Below are positions 1-7,500 of a DNA stretch of 35,477 bases, in pieces. Source of the DNA: Polaromonas sp. Lineage in GTDB: Bacteria > Pseudomonadota > Gammaproteobacteria > Burkholderiales > Burkholderiaceae_C. Under the pieces are notes generated by a model. It was not told where the DNA came from. It made no database searches and worked only from the letters and a program-made list of their open reading frames with translations. Both the position numbers and the translations under genes were made by a program. The stretch spans positions 1 through 35,477 of the forward strand of contig JAUXPP010000002.1 of NCBI GenBank assembly GCA_030683705.1. The letters are read 5' to 3'. The first letter of the stretch is position 1. Every line of letters begins with the position of its first letter.

Positions 1-1058
1 TCGCGGAGGCCGCGGAGGATCTCGAGCGCCTCGTTCTTGCTCGGCGGCTCGACCATGATCATCTGGAACCGACGCTCGAGCGCCCCGTCCTTCTCGATGT
101 ACTTGCGGTACTCGTCGAGGGTGGTCGCGCCCACGCAATGCAGCTCGCCACGCGCCAGCGCGGGCTTGAGCATGTTGCCCGCGTCCATCGCACCTTCGGC
201 CTTGCCGGCGCCGACCATGGTGTGCAGCTCGTCGATGAACACAATGGTCTGGCCTTCGTCCTTGGCCAGTTCTTTCAGCACGGTTTTCAGGCGCTCCTCG
301 AACTCGCCGCGGAACTTGGCGCCGGCCAGCAGCGCGGCCATGTCCAGGCTCAGCACGCGTTTGCCCTTGAGCGAATCCGGTACCTCGCCGGCGACGATAC
401 GCTGGGCCAGACCCTCGACAATCGCGGTCTTGCCGACGCCGGGTTCACCGATCAGCACCGGGTTGTTCTTGGTGCGGCGCTGCAGCACCTGGATGGCGCG
501 GCGGATCTCGTCGTCGCGGCCAATCACCGGGTCCAGCTTGCCCATGCGGGCGCGCTCGGTCAGGTCCAGGGTGTATTTCTTGAGGGCTTCGCGCTGGCCC
601 TCCGCCTCGGGGCTGTCCACGCCCTGGCCACCGCGCACGGCGTCGATCGCCGCTTCCAGCGCCTTGCGGGTCAGGCCGGCCTCTTTGGCCAGCTTGCCGA
701 CCTCGGCCTTGCTGTCGGCGACGGCCAGCAGGAACAACTCACCGGCGATGAACTGGTCGCCACGCTTGATGGATTCCTTTTCGGTGGCCTGCAGCAGTTT
801 GGCCAGTTCGGGGCCGACCTGGATCTGCTCCTGGCCCGACACGGTCGGCAGCTTCTTCACGGCAGCGTCGGTGGCGGCCTGCAGGGCGTTCACATTGACA
901 CCGGCGCGTTGCAGCAACGCCTTGGGCCCGTCGTCCTGGGCCAGCATCGCGGCCAGCAAGTGGGCCGGCTCGATGTAGGCGTTGTCATTGCCCAGCGCAA
1001 GCGACTGTGCGTCGCTGAGGGCTTCCTGGAATTTCGTGGTGAGTTTGTCCTGGCGCAT
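1..1058 (-). CDS. clpB: ATP-dependent disaggregase ClpB, N-terminal part (cut by window edge)
   Basis: ClpB is a cytoplasmic Hsp100 AAA+ chaperone that, with DnaK, pulls proteins out of aggregates. About 352 residues are visible, starting [14 protein letters not shown]; the family is about 860 residues long, so the rest lies before base 1. Visible parts are the N-terminal double Clp-N domain (roughly residues 1-145), then the start of the first AAA+ domain with Walker A GEPGVGKT, Walker B VFIDELH, and the downstream stretch [20 protein letters not shown] followed by LERRFQ. The ATG at 1058 is preceded by AGGGGA and lies about 25 bases after the predicted start of a heat-shock-type promoter. 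The match to known ClpB is close throughout, and nothing looks broken apart from the window edge. Confidence 0.97.
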   Translation of the reverse strand, partial: MRQDKLTTKFQEALSDAQSLALGNDNAYIEPAHLLAAMLAQDDGPKALLQRAGVNVNALQAATDAAVKKLPTVSGQEQIQVGPELAKLLQATEKESIKRGDQFIAGELFLLAVADSKAEVGKLAKEAGLTRKALEAAIDAVRGGQGVDSPEAEGQREALKKYTLDLTERARMGKLDPVIGRDDEIRRAIQVLQRRTKNNPVLIGEPGVGKTAIVEGLAQRIVAGEVPDSLKGKRVLSLDMAALLAGAKFRGEFEERLKTVLKELAKDEGQTIVFIDELHTMVGAGKAEGAMDAGNMLKPALARGELHCVGATTLDEYRKYIEKDGALERRFQMIMVEPPSKNEALEILRGLR

Positions 1059-1089
1059 GGCGTCCCCTGAAAAGAATGAATTGCTGGAG

Positions 1090-1118
1090 ATCTGGGGCTG
1101 AAGCGGGAGCTTTTCAAT
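1090..1118 (-). promoter_or_regulatory. Putative sigma-32 (heat-shock) promoter of clpB
   Basis: On the minus strand an ATTGAA box (1113-1118) is followed after 15 bases by CCCCAGAT (1090-1097). This is close to the sigma-32 consensus of CTTGAA, 13-15 bases, CCCCAT. The predicted transcript start would leave a leader of about 25 bases before the clpB ATG at 1058. Heat-shock control of clpB is well established in proteobacteria; this particular site is inferred from sequence only. Confidence 0.6.
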
Positions 1119-1257
1119 AGCCCTCGCCGCGAGCGGGTCAACCCCTTGTTTATGCACAGCCCGGTTTGCGCCGGGCTTGACGAAGATCAAGCGGCCGGAA
1201 GACGGGCGTCGTGCCCGCCACGCACCGGACGATGGACGCGGAGCCTAAAATCAGTGC

Positions 1258-1866
1258 ATGAATATCCACCAGGTGTCGGTCAGTTACGTGCAGGAACAGG
1301 ACCGCCTGTTGATCCGGATCAATGGCAAGGAAGGCGGCGAACTGCGCGCCTGGCTGACGCGGCGTCTCGTGCTGGCCTTGCTGCCCGTGCTGAGCCAGAC
1401 CACCACCGAGCAGATCGGCAAGCTTGCCGCGGCGGCTGCCACGACGCCCCAAGCTGCAGCCGGCGCCGACCCTCAGCGCGGGCAGTTGCTGGCAGCCTTC
1501 GAGACCGAGGCGGCGCTGCGCAGCGGCGATTTTGAGACGCCTTACCAGCCCGCCGACAACGCGCCGGCCGAGCCCTTGCTGGGCCCCGAACCGCTGCTGC
1601 TGACGGAAGTCAAGGTGACGCTGCTCGGCAGCGGCCAGTTGCGGCTGCAGTTGTTCGAAAAACTGCCCGGCCAGGAGGCTGTGCGCACCTTCCAGGTCAT
1701 GATGGATCCGCAATTGAGCAACGGCCTGCTGCAGCTGCTGCACCAGAGCGTGAACGCCTCGCAGTGGCTGCAATTGCCGGTGATCGCCGGGCTGGACCAT
1801 CCCGCGAGCGACACCGAACCGGCCGAACTCGCCGCCGACCTGCCCAAGCCCAAATACCTGAACTAG
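1258..1866 (+). CDS. Hypothetical protein, 202 aa, divergent from clpB
   Basis: I do not recognise this protein. It starts MNIHQVSVSYVQEQDRLLIR and has no signal peptide, membrane segment or cysteine-rich motif. The first 55 residues look folded (beta-strand-like start, then a helix with LRAWLTRRLVLALLPVL). An Ala/Pro/Gln-rich linker follows, and a second folded part (about residues 110-170) contains LLTEVKVTLLGSGQLRLQLF. The C-terminus is acidic and Pro-rich. No Shine-Dalgarno sequence precedes the ATG, but TAAAAT lies only 7 bases upstream, so the message may be leaderless. Its codon use resembles that of its neighbours, which supports a real gene. Divergence from clpB is the only context clue, and I assign no function. 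Confidence 0.8.
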   Translation: MNIHQVSVSYVQEQDRLLIRINGKEGGELRAWLTRRLVLALLPVLSQTTTEQIGKLAAAAATTPQAAAGADPQRGQLLAAFETEAALRSGDFETPYQPADNAPAEPLLGPEPLLLTEVKVTLLGSGQLRLQLFEKLPGQEAVRTFQVMMDPQLSNGLLQLLHQSVNASQWLQLPVIAGLDHPASDTEPAELAADLPKPKYLN

Positions 1867-1882
1867 GCCCTGAGGCGCCGCA

Positions 1883-3124
1883 TCAGCCGACTTTGGCGGG
1901 CTCCAGCGAGAAGCCGGCGATTTTTTTGTAATGCTCGGAGATCTCGCGCAGCTCCTGCTGGCTGATCAGCTCGTCGATGTTCGCAAACGGTTTGCCGCCG
2001 CTCAGTTCATCGACCTTGATGTTGATGAAGTCGGGCGGCACCGAGCGATTCGTCAGCACGATGCTGGCCGTGGGCGCCAGCCGCAGCTGTTCATAGGCCA
2101 GCAGCGCGGCCCGGGCGTCGCCGCCAGCGCCGGCCAGTTGTTCGGCCAGCGTGCGCCCGTCGATGAGGGCCTGCGCAGACCCGTTGGAGCCACGCGGGTA
2201 CATCGGGTGCGCGGCGTCGCCCAGCAGGGTCACGCGCCCGAAGGTCCACTGCGGCACCGGGTCCTTGTCGACCATGGGGTACTCGAGGATCTGCTCAGCG
2301 TTGCTTATCAGCGCCGGGACGTCCAGCCACGGGAAGCGCCAGTCCCTGAAGATGTCCAGGAAGTCCTTGAGCTCGCCCTTGTGGTTCCAGTCGTTCATGG
2401 CCGCGTTGTCGCGCTGGATCTCGGCCACCCAGTTGATCAGCTGGTGGCCCTTGTCGTCCAGCTTGTCGACGATGGGGTAAATCACCATCTTGCCGGTGTC
2501 GATGGAGCCGATGCGCATGTAACTCTTGCCGGTCAGGATGGGTTGGTGCCGCGTCACGCCGCGCCAGGTGTTGATGCCGGCGAACGCGACCTGTTCGTCG
2601 GGGTAGAACTGCCGGCGCAGCGTGGAGTTGACGCCGTCGCAGGCAATCACCACATCGGTCTGCACCGGCGGCAGCGCCGTGCCGGTCGAGGTCTGCACAA
2701 ACTGCAGGGTGGCGCCGCTGTCGTCCTGCGTCACGCCGGTGCAGCGGTGGTCGGTGTGGATGGCGCCGGCGCCCAGGCGGTCCAGCGCCGCTTCGTAAAG
2801 CAGCCGGTGCAGCTTGCCGCGCGGGATGCCGATCTCGGGCAGCGCGTAACCGGCATGGCGGCCGCGCGGCTCGCTGTAGATGAACTGGCCGAAGCGGTTG
2901 AAAAACACGCTTTCCTGGTTCTCGATGCCGACAGCCTCGATAGACGCCTGCAGGCCCAGCGCGGCGAGTTCGCGCATGGCATGCGGCAGCAGGGTGATGC
3001 CGACGCCGAGCTCTTTCACCTCAGGCACGGTCTCGTAAACCTCGCAGGCCAGCCCGCGCTGGTGCAGGGCGAGCGCCAGGCTCAGGCCGCCTATGCCGCC
3101 GCCGACGATTGCAATTTTCATCAT
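1883..3124 (-). CDS. FAD-dependent monooxygenase (PhzS / salicylate hydroxylase-like)
   Basis: This is a 413-aa class A flavoprotein monooxygenase, expected to hydroxylate an aromatic or similar ring using NAD(P)H and O2. The N-terminal dinucleotide-binding motif is IVGGGIGGLSLALAL (residues 6-20). The DG motif is VIACDGVNS (D163-G164), and the FAD-ribityl GD motif is VTLLGDAAHPMYPRGSNG (G302-D303). The overall pattern, with SVFFNRFGQFIY and PEIGIPRGKLHRLL, resembles the PhzS-like group more than the 4-hydroxybenzoate hydroxylases. Two adjacent ATG codons (3124 and 3121) are both possible starts. It lies downstream of, and in the same direction as, a Bug receptor gene, so the two may be co-transcribed across a repeat-rich 199-base gap. 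The substrate cannot be read from the sequence. Confidence 0.88.
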   Translation of the reverse strand: MMKIAIVGGGIGGLSLALALHQRGLACEVYETVPEVKELGVGITLLPHAMRELAALGLQASIEAVGIENQESVFFNRFGQFIYSEPRGRHAGYALPEIGIPRGKLHRLLYEAALDRLGAGAIHTDHRCTGVTQDDSGATLQFVQTSTGTALPPVQTDVVIACDGVNSTLRRQFYPDEQVAFAGINTWRGVTRHQPILTGKSYMRIGSIDTGKMVIYPIVDKLDDKGHQLINWVAEIQRDNAAMNDWNHKGELKDFLDIFRDWRFPWLDVPALISNAEQILEYPMVDKDPVPQWTFGRVTLLGDAAHPMYPRGSNGSAQALIDGRTLAEQLAGAGGDARAALLAYEQLRLAPTASIVLTNRSVPPDFINIKVDELSGGKPFANIDELISQQELREISEHYKKIAGFSLEPAKVG

Positions 3125-3142
3125 GTCTTCTTCTTTACTGGT

Positions 3143-3240
3143 TGGGCCGGACTGTCATTGCGGACTGGCTCAGCAATCCATGCAGGCTCGCCGCAGTCCC
3201 GGTTGATGCGGCAGGGATCCCGGATCGGGTCCGGCATGAC
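3143..3240. repeat. Repeat-like, hairpin-rich intergenic segment
   Basis: This non-coding stretch between the Bug receptor and monooxygenase genes carries GTCATTGCGG and GCAATCCATGCAGG, then GGGATCCCGGATCGGGTCCG and GCATGACGACG. The segments resemble short dispersed repeats often seen between genes in proteobacteria (GTCATTGCGA...AAGCAATCC and GGATCCCGGAT...CCGGGATGAC types). It can form stems, for example GGACTG with CAGTCC and ATTGC with GCAAT. The repeat assignment rests on memory of such elements, since no second copy occurs in this window. Confidence 0.4.
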
Positions 3241-3252
3241 GACGGCCAAAAA

Positions 3253-3322
3253 ACAGGTATCAAATCGGCCGGCTATCCATATGGGACAAGCGCGGCCAGC
3301 TATCAATTCAGTAGCAAATCGG
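3253..3322 (+). repeat. Family 1 dispersed repeat, copy 1
   Basis: The core is 3290-3322: GCGCGGCCAGCTAT, then CAATTCA, then GTAGC and AAATCGG. This matches the architecture of three other copies in the window (7501, 13231, 34639). The upstream half (3253-3289, with GGCTATCCATATGGGACAAG) looks like the first arm of a longer two-hairpin element. The copy ends one base before the stop codon of the Bug receptor gene (3324-3326, minus strand). Confidence 0.7.
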
Positions 3323-3323
3323 C

Positions 3324-4337
3324 TCAGTTGGCGGTGATGCCCTGGGCCTTGATCAGTTGTGCCCAGCGTTTGGCGTCCTGCTCGACCAGGCTTTTGAATT
3401 CGCCCGGCGTGCTGCCGCTGGGGTCCATGCCCTGGGTCGAGAAGGCTTTTTTCACCTCGTCGCTGAGCAAGATCTCGCGAATCTCGCGGTTGTACAAAGC
3501 CACCAGCTCCGGCGAGGTGCCGGGCGGCGCAAAAATGCCGTACCACATGTCCACGCTGACCTTGCCGGTCCTCGCTTCTTCCAGCGTCGGCAGATCCGGC
3601 AGCAGCGGATGCCGCTTGTCGCTGCCGATGCCCAGCGCCACCAGCCGGCCCGACTTCACATGCTGCAAGGCCACGTGGATGGGCAGGAACATGGCTTCGA
3701 TCTGGCCGCCCAGCAGGTCGGTGATCGCCGGGCCGGTGCCGCGGTAGGGAATGTGGGTGACAAACACGCCCGCCGTGGCCTTGAACAGCTCCATTGACAG
3801 GTGGTGCGGCGTGCCGACCCCGGGCGAGCCGTAGTTGATGCGGCCCGGCGACTTGCGCGCCGCAGCCACCATGTCGCCGGCGGTCTTGAAGCCGGTTTTG
3901 GGATGCGCCACCAAAATCAGCTGGCCCCAACTGGTCAGCGTCACCGGCGTCAGGTCCTTGACCGGGTCGAAGGGCAGTTGCGGATACAGGCCGGCATTCA
4001 TCACCAGCGTGTTGACGGTCACCAGCAGGGTCGAGCCATTGGGCGCTGCGCGCACCACCGCCTCGGTACCGATGTTGCCGGACGCGCCGGCCCGGTTGTC
4101 CACCACCACCGGGCGGCCGAGACGCTCCGAAAGTTTCGGTCCCACCGTGCGCGCAATCAGGTCGATGCCGGTACCGGGCGTGAAAGGCACGATCAGCCGG
4201 ATTGGCGCCTGCGGCAAGGTATTGGCAGCAGCGGCCGGTGCGGTCTGGGCCATCGCGGCGGTGAAGGCCAGGGGCGACGCCAGTACCAGCGCCACGCGCA
4301 AGGCCAGGCGGCGGCTGGAACAGGAGGTGACGGTCAT
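3324..4337 (-). CDS. Bug (TctC-type) extracytoplasmic solute receptor
   Basis: This 337-aa periplasmic substrate-binding protein belongs to the Bug/TctC family, which is hugely expanded in Burkholderiales. A signal peptide is visible: basic start (SSRRLALR), hydrophobic core and an AMA|Q cleavage site near residue 30. The mature part begins with the typical IRLIVPFTPGTGIDLIARTV and continues with GRPVVVDNRAGASGNIGTE, YGSPGVGTPHHLSME and HIPYRGTGPAITDLLGGQIE. These are the ligand-binding loops of the family. Bug ligands are usually small carboxylates. No TctA/TctB membrane partners are adjacent, which is common for orphan Bug proteins. A putative promoter and a palindrome lie just upstream, and a MarR gene diverges from it. 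The ATG at 4337 has AGGAT in Shine-Dalgarno position. Confidence 0.93.
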   Translation of the reverse strand: MTVTSCSSRRLALRVALVLASPLAFTAAMAQTAPAAAANTLPQAPIRLIVPFTPGTGIDLIARTVGPKLSERLGRPVVVDNRAGASGNIGTEAVVRAAPNGSTLLVTVNTLVMNAGLYPQLPFDPVKDLTPVTLTSWGQLILVAHPKTGFKTAGDMVAAARKSPGRINYGSPGVGTPHHLSMELFKATAGVFVTHIPYRGTGPAITDLLGGQIEAMFLPIHVALQHVKSGRLVALGIGSDKRHPLLPDLPTLEEARTGKVSVDMWYGIFAPPGTSPELVALYNREIREILLSDEVKKAFSTQGMDPSGSTPGEFKSLVEQDAKRWAQLIKAQGITAN

Positions 4338-4352
4338 GGGGAATCCTATTCG

Positions 4353-4366
4353 GTTTGCATGCTAAC
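4353..4366. promoter_or_regulatory. Putative MarR operator palindrome
   Basis: GTTTGCATGCTAAC is a 14-base inverted repeat with one mismatched pair, centred between 4359 and 4360. It lies immediately downstream of the predicted -10 box of the Bug receptor promoter, over the expected transcription start. That is a typical position for a repressor. The divergent MarR gene is the obvious candidate protein. Binding is inferred, not shown. Confidence 0.55.
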
Positions 4367-4367
4367 A

Positions 4368-4396
4368 ATTATTGAGGCGCGCCGGCCAAGGCACAA
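4368..4396 (-). promoter_or_regulatory. Putative sigma-70 promoter of the Bug/monooxygenase unit
   Basis: On the minus strand, TTGTGC (4391-4396) and AATAAT (4368-4373) are separated by exactly 17 bases. The -10 box matches the consensus at 5 of 6 positions and the -35 box at 3 of 6. Transcription would start near 4361, inside the GTTTGCATGCTAAC palindrome. Confidence 0.5.
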
Positions 4397-4448
4397 TCCA
4401 TGAAATCCCTGAGTAAATCCTTAGTTATCCCAACAAGCTTTCAAGCCA

Positions 4449-4958
4449 TTGCCTGCCGTGCCTGCTTTACACAACCTGACCCGACTTTACGCCCGTCCCG
4501 GCTTTCTCTTGCGCCGGGCACACCAGATTTCGGCTGCCGTTTTCGAGGACGAGTGCCGTGGCGTCGGGCTGACACCGGCCCAATTCGGTGTACTCAGCGT
4601 GCTGCGTGCCAGCCCGGGACTGGACCAGTCCAGCCTGGCGCGGGCACTCGGCTTCGACAAGGTCACGGTGCTGCGCGTGTTGCGCGGGCTGGAGACGCGC
4701 GGACTGATCGCGCGCGCGCCGGCGCCGGCCAGCCGCCGCAACCTGGCGATTTCGCTGTCGGAGGCCGGCCTCGATTTGCTCAAGCAGGCCCAGGAGCCGG
4801 CCGAACGCGCCTACAACCGGCTGATGGCACCGCTGGACGAGGCCCAGCAGGCGCAGCTGGTCGATTTGCTGCAGTTGCTCACTGCCGGCCTGGAAGGCGA
4901 GGCGCGCGCGCCGTTTGTTCCGCCGGGGCAGGACGACAGCCGGGCTGCGTCGGAATAA
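4449..4958 (+). CDS. MarR-family transcriptional regulator
   Basis: This is a winged-helix DNA-binding regulator of about 169 aa. The MarR core is clear: LRRAHQISAAVFEDEC as dimerisation helix, LTPAQFGVLSVLRASPGLDQ, the recognition region SSLARALGFDKVTVLRVLRG and the wing segment LIARAPAPASRRNLAISLSE. Proteins of this family are usually repressors released by small aromatic acids. It diverges from the Bug/monooxygenase genes, with the palindrome GTTTGCATGCTAAC in the shared 111-base region, so local control is likely. The start is uncertain: the frame opens after a stop at 4422, and the choices are TTG at 4449 or GTG at 4458, neither with a good Shine-Dalgarno sequence. It converges on moaE with only 9 bases between them. 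Confidence 0.9.
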   Translation: MPAVPALHNLTRLYARPGFLLRRAHQISAAVFEDECRGVGLTPAQFGVLSVLRASPGLDQSSLARALGFDKVTVLRVLRGLETRGLIARAPAPASRRNLAISLSEAGLDLLKQAQEPAERAYNRLMAPLDEAQQAQLVDLLQLLTAGLEGEARAPFVPPGQDDSRAASE

Positions 4959-4967
4959 ATCGGCGGC

Positions 4968-5441
4968 TTAGCCGTTGCTGGCCCGAATACCCCATTTGGC
5001 CAGCGCCGCATCGTCGCTGACCCGTGCATCGACCCAGCGCGCACCCTCCGGCGTCTCTTCCTTTTTCCAGAACGGCGCCTGGGTCTTGAGGTAATCCATC
5101 AAAAACTCGCAGGCCTGGAAACTCTCGCCGCGGTGCGCTGAGGTCACCGCAACCAGCACGATCTGGTCCAGCGGCTGCAACAGGCCAACGCGGTGGATCA
5201 CGCGCGCGCCATAGATGTCGAAACGTTTGTGCGCCTCGTCAATCATGGCTTCTATGGATTTTTCGGTCATGCCGGGGTAGTGCTCGAGCTCCATGGCGCT
5301 CACATCGTTCCCATCGTTGCGATCGCGAACGGTACCGATGAAACTGCAGACGGCACCGATACGCTTGTCGCCTGCACGCAATGCCGCAATCTCGTCGGCG
5401 AGATTGAAGTCGGCGGTCTGGATACTGACGCGCTGCTTCAT
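4968..5441 (-). CDS. moaE: Molybdopterin synthase catalytic subunit MoaE
   Basis: MoaE is the large subunit of molybdopterin synthase, which transfers sulfur from the MoaD thiocarboxylate to precursor Z (cPMP) to make molybdopterin. The 157 residues are full length. Family landmarks are CSFIGTVRDRNDG, MELEHYPGMTEKSIE, VIHRVGLLQPLDQIVLVAV, the SAHRGESFQACEFLMDYLK stretch and APFWKKEETPEGARWVDAR, the last carrying the conserved lysines of the active site. It begins one base after the moaD stop, so translation is probably coupled, and it is the last gene of the mobB-moeA-moaD-moaE group. Confidence 0.97.
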   Translation of the reverse strand: MKQRVSIQTADFNLADEIAALRAGDKRIGAVCSFIGTVRDRNDGNDVSAMELEHYPGMTEKSIEAMIDEAHKRFDIYGARVIHRVGLLQPLDQIVLVAVTSAHRGESFQACEFLMDYLKTQAPFWKKEETPEGARWVDARVSDDAALAKWGIRASNG

Positions 5442-5442
5442 C

Positions 5443-5694
5443 TCAGCCCCCGGTCACCGGCGGGAAAAAGGCCACTTCGGCGCCCTCGCGCAACGCTGCC
5501 GACTCGTCGACCATGACCTGGTCGAGCGCCAGGCGCACGGCCTTGCCACGCGCCAGGGATTCGGCGTAAACCGGGCCGCGTGCGATCAATTCGTCGCGCA
5601 GGCCAGCCAGTGTGGTGGCCGTGGTGTCCAGCGACTCGCTGCCCTGGCCGATGGCTTCGCGGATGGAGGCAAAGTACTTGACGGTGATTTTCAT
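5443..5694 (-). CDS. moaD: Molybdopterin synthase sulfur carrier subunit MoaD
   Basis: This is an 83-aa ubiquitin-fold protein starting MKITVKYFASIREAIGQGSE and ending in the essential Gly-Gly (VAFFPPVTGG). The terminal glycine is adenylated and then thiocarboxylated to donate sulfur to cPMP. The length is normal for MoaD. The ATG overlaps the moeA stop codon (ATGA), and moaE starts one base after its own stop. The small subunit is therefore probably translated in step with its partners. Confidence 0.97.
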   Translation of the reverse strand: MKITVKYFASIREAIGQGSESLDTTATTLAGLRDELIARGPVYAESLARGKAVRLALDQVMVDESAALREGAEVAFFPPVTGG

Positions 5695-6953
5695 GACAGC
5701 AGCGCGGAAAACGGCAGGAATTGCACGGTGTCACCGCGGCGTATGGCCTGCCCCGCCGGGTTGTCGATCACGCCCTCGCCCCAGACCGCCGAGGTCAGCA
5801 CGCCCGAACTCTGGTTGCTGAAAAGTTCGAGGCCGCCGGTGGCATTGCGCCGCACGCGCAGGAACTCGCGGCGCTTGTCGGCGCGCGGCCAGTCGAAATC
5901 CGCGACCAGCGGCACAGGTGTGACCAGCAGCTCGCTGGCGCCCTGCAGCTTGAGCAGGAAAGGCCGCACCAGCACCAGAAAGGTCAGGAAGCTGGACACC
6001 GGGTTGCCGGGCAGGCCGATGAAATGCGCGGCGCCCACCCTGCCGTACGCAAACGGTTTGCCGGGCTTGATGGCGATTTGCCAGAGGTCCAGCGAGCCGA
6101 GTTGCTGCACAGCAGGCTTGATATGGTCTTCCTCGCCGACCGACACGCCGCCGCTGGTCAGGATCAGGTCATGGCTGGCCGCCGCGCTGCGCAGCGCATC
6201 GAGCGTGGCGTCGCGCCGGTCCGGCACGATGCCCATGTCGGTGACCTCGCAGCCCAGCCGCAGCAGCAAGGCGCGCAGGAAAAAACGGTTGGAGTTGTAG
6301 ATCGCGCCGGGACGCATCTGCTCCGGCGCCACCTCGCCGGGCATCACCAGTTCGTCGCCGGTGGAAAACAGCGCCACCCGCGGCTTCTTCGCCACCTCCA
6401 GACTGTCCATGCCGATACTGGCCGCGAGCCCAAGCGCAGCGGGCGTGAGGCGCTCTCCTTTTGAGAGCACGGTGGCGCCGCGGGTGACGTCTTCACCGGC
6501 GCGGCGTATCCACTGGCCGGGCCTGGGGATCTGCAACACGCGCACAAACCCTTCGCGCTCTGCGACCGGCTCGCAGTCCTCCTGCATCACCACCGCATCG
6601 GCGCCGGCGGGCACAGGCGCACCGGTGAAAATGCGCGCCACCGTGCCAGGCTCCAGCGCGCTGCCACTGCTGCCGGCCGGGATGCGCTGCGACACCCGCA
6701 GTTCCACCCCCTCGTCGGACAGCTCGGCGCTGCGCACCGCGTATCCGTCCATGGAGCTGTTGTCCTCGGGCGGCACCTGCAGCGCGGAGACCACATCCAC
6801 CGCCAGCACGCGGCCGTCGGCATCAAAGCTGGAAACACTGTCGCTGCCCGCCAGCGGCACGGCATGGGCCAGCAGTTCGGCCAGCGCATCGTCCAGCGAG
6901 CGCAAGGGCGCACGCCCGGGTGAAGCGGCTGGAGCGGCGGTCGGGATGTTCAT
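5691..6953 (-). CDS. moeA: Molybdopterin molybdenumtransferase MoeA
   Basis: MoeA inserts molybdate into adenylylated molybdopterin to form the active cofactor. The 420-aa protein shows the MoeA landmarks: PPEDNSSMDGYAV near the N-terminus, PAGADAVVMQEDCE, RRAGEDVTRGATVLSKGERL, FSTGDELVMPGE, the MPT-binding TSGGVSVGEEDHIK and a C-terminal IV domain ending near VWGEGVIDNPAGQAIRRGD. The frame is open upstream to 7004, but ATG 6953 (MNIPTAAPAA) overlaps the mobB stop as ATGA and gives the expected length, so I prefer it. The 3' end overlaps moaD as ATGA. Confidence 0.96.
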   Translation of the reverse strand: MNIPTAAPAASPGRAPLRSLDDALAELLAHAVPLAGSDSVSSFDADGRVLAVDVVSALQVPPEDNSSMDGYAVRSAELSDEGVELRVSQRIPAGSSGSALEPGTVARIFTGAPVPAGADAVVMQEDCEPVAEREGFVRVLQIPRPGQWIRRAGEDVTRGATVLSKGERLTPAALGLAASIGMDSLEVAKKPRVALFSTGDELVMPGEVAPEQMRPGAIYNSNRFFLRALLLRLGCEVTDMGIVPDRRDATLDALRSAAASHDLILTSGGVSVGEEDHIKPAVQQLGSLDLWQIAIKPGKPFAYGRVGAAHFIGLPGNPVSSFLTFLVLVRPFLLKLQGASELLVTPVPLVADFDWPRADKRREFLRVRRNATGGLELFSNQSSGVLTSAVWGEGVIDNPAGQAIRRGDTVQFLPFSALLS

Positions 6954-7483
6954 GCGTACAGATTGGCGTTGTAGACAAACCGGTCCTGATTGTCGACCAG
7001 CCACTGCGCCACGGCATCAGGCACATTCAAATCCAGCACCGGCCTCAGGGTGGCTTCCGGCAGCTGCGCCGGCGAATCGGTGGCGATGGCGACCACAAAA
7101 TCGTCGTCCGGGTAACGCGCCGGCTTGCCGGACCCGGCGCGCCAGACCTCGACCTTGAGCAGGTCGCTGCTCTTGAAGCCTTCGACCAGCACCCAGTCCA
7201 CACCGTCGTAGAGCTCGGCGATCAGGTGGTGCACGCTGAGCGCAGCGGGCTGCTCGAACTCGCGCATCAGCGCCAGCCGCCGGTCCGAGGCCACCACCAC
7301 CTCGAAGGCGCCGGCCTCGCGGTGCCGGTGTGTGTCCTTGCCGGGGTGGTCGATGTCGAAATTGTGGTGCGCGTGTTTGATCACCGACACCCGCAGGCCG
7401 CGCAGCTTGAGCGCGGGAATCAGGCCCTCGACCAGCGTTGTTTTTCCCGAACCGGAATAGCCGGCAAATGCAACCACGTTCAT
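6950..7483 (-). CDS. mobB: Molybdopterin-guanine dinucleotide biosynthesis adapter MobB
   Basis: MobB is a small P-loop GTP-binding protein that assists MobA in adding GMP to the molybdenum cofactor. The 177-aa protein starts MNVVAFAGYSGSGKTTLVEG, with Walker A at residues 8-15. It has the family stretch VIKHAHHNFDIDHPGKDTHR, the DWVLVEGFKSSDLLKVEVWR motif and VVAIATDSPAQLP. It is the first gene of the mobB-moeA-moaD-moaE set. A Family 1 repeat lies between it and thrC upstream. No riboswitch-like leader is evident, so it may be read through from thrC. Confidence 0.94.
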   Translation of the reverse strand: MNVVAFAGYSGSGKTTLVEGLIPALKLRGLRVSVIKHAHHNFDIDHPGKDTHRHREAGAFEVVVASDRRLALMREFEQPAALSVHHLIAELYDGVDWVLVEGFKSSDLLKVEVWRAGSGKPARYPDDDFVVAIATDSPAQLPEATLRPVLDLNVPDAVAQWLVDNQDRFVYNANLYA

Positions 7484-7500
7484 AAACAGTTTTCACCGAT

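Noticed and set aside
138..1070. Long open frame on the plus strand opposite clpB
   Set aside because: It is an antisense shadow of GC-rich codons. The minus-strand frame gives an unmistakable ClpB, and the plus-strand translation has a composition rich in Ala/Gly/Gln/His typical of such shadows.
4377..4384. GGCGCGCC palindrome as a second MarR operator
   Set aside because: An 8-base GC palindrome is easily found by chance in such DNA, and it does not resemble the AT-flanked palindrome at 4353-4366.
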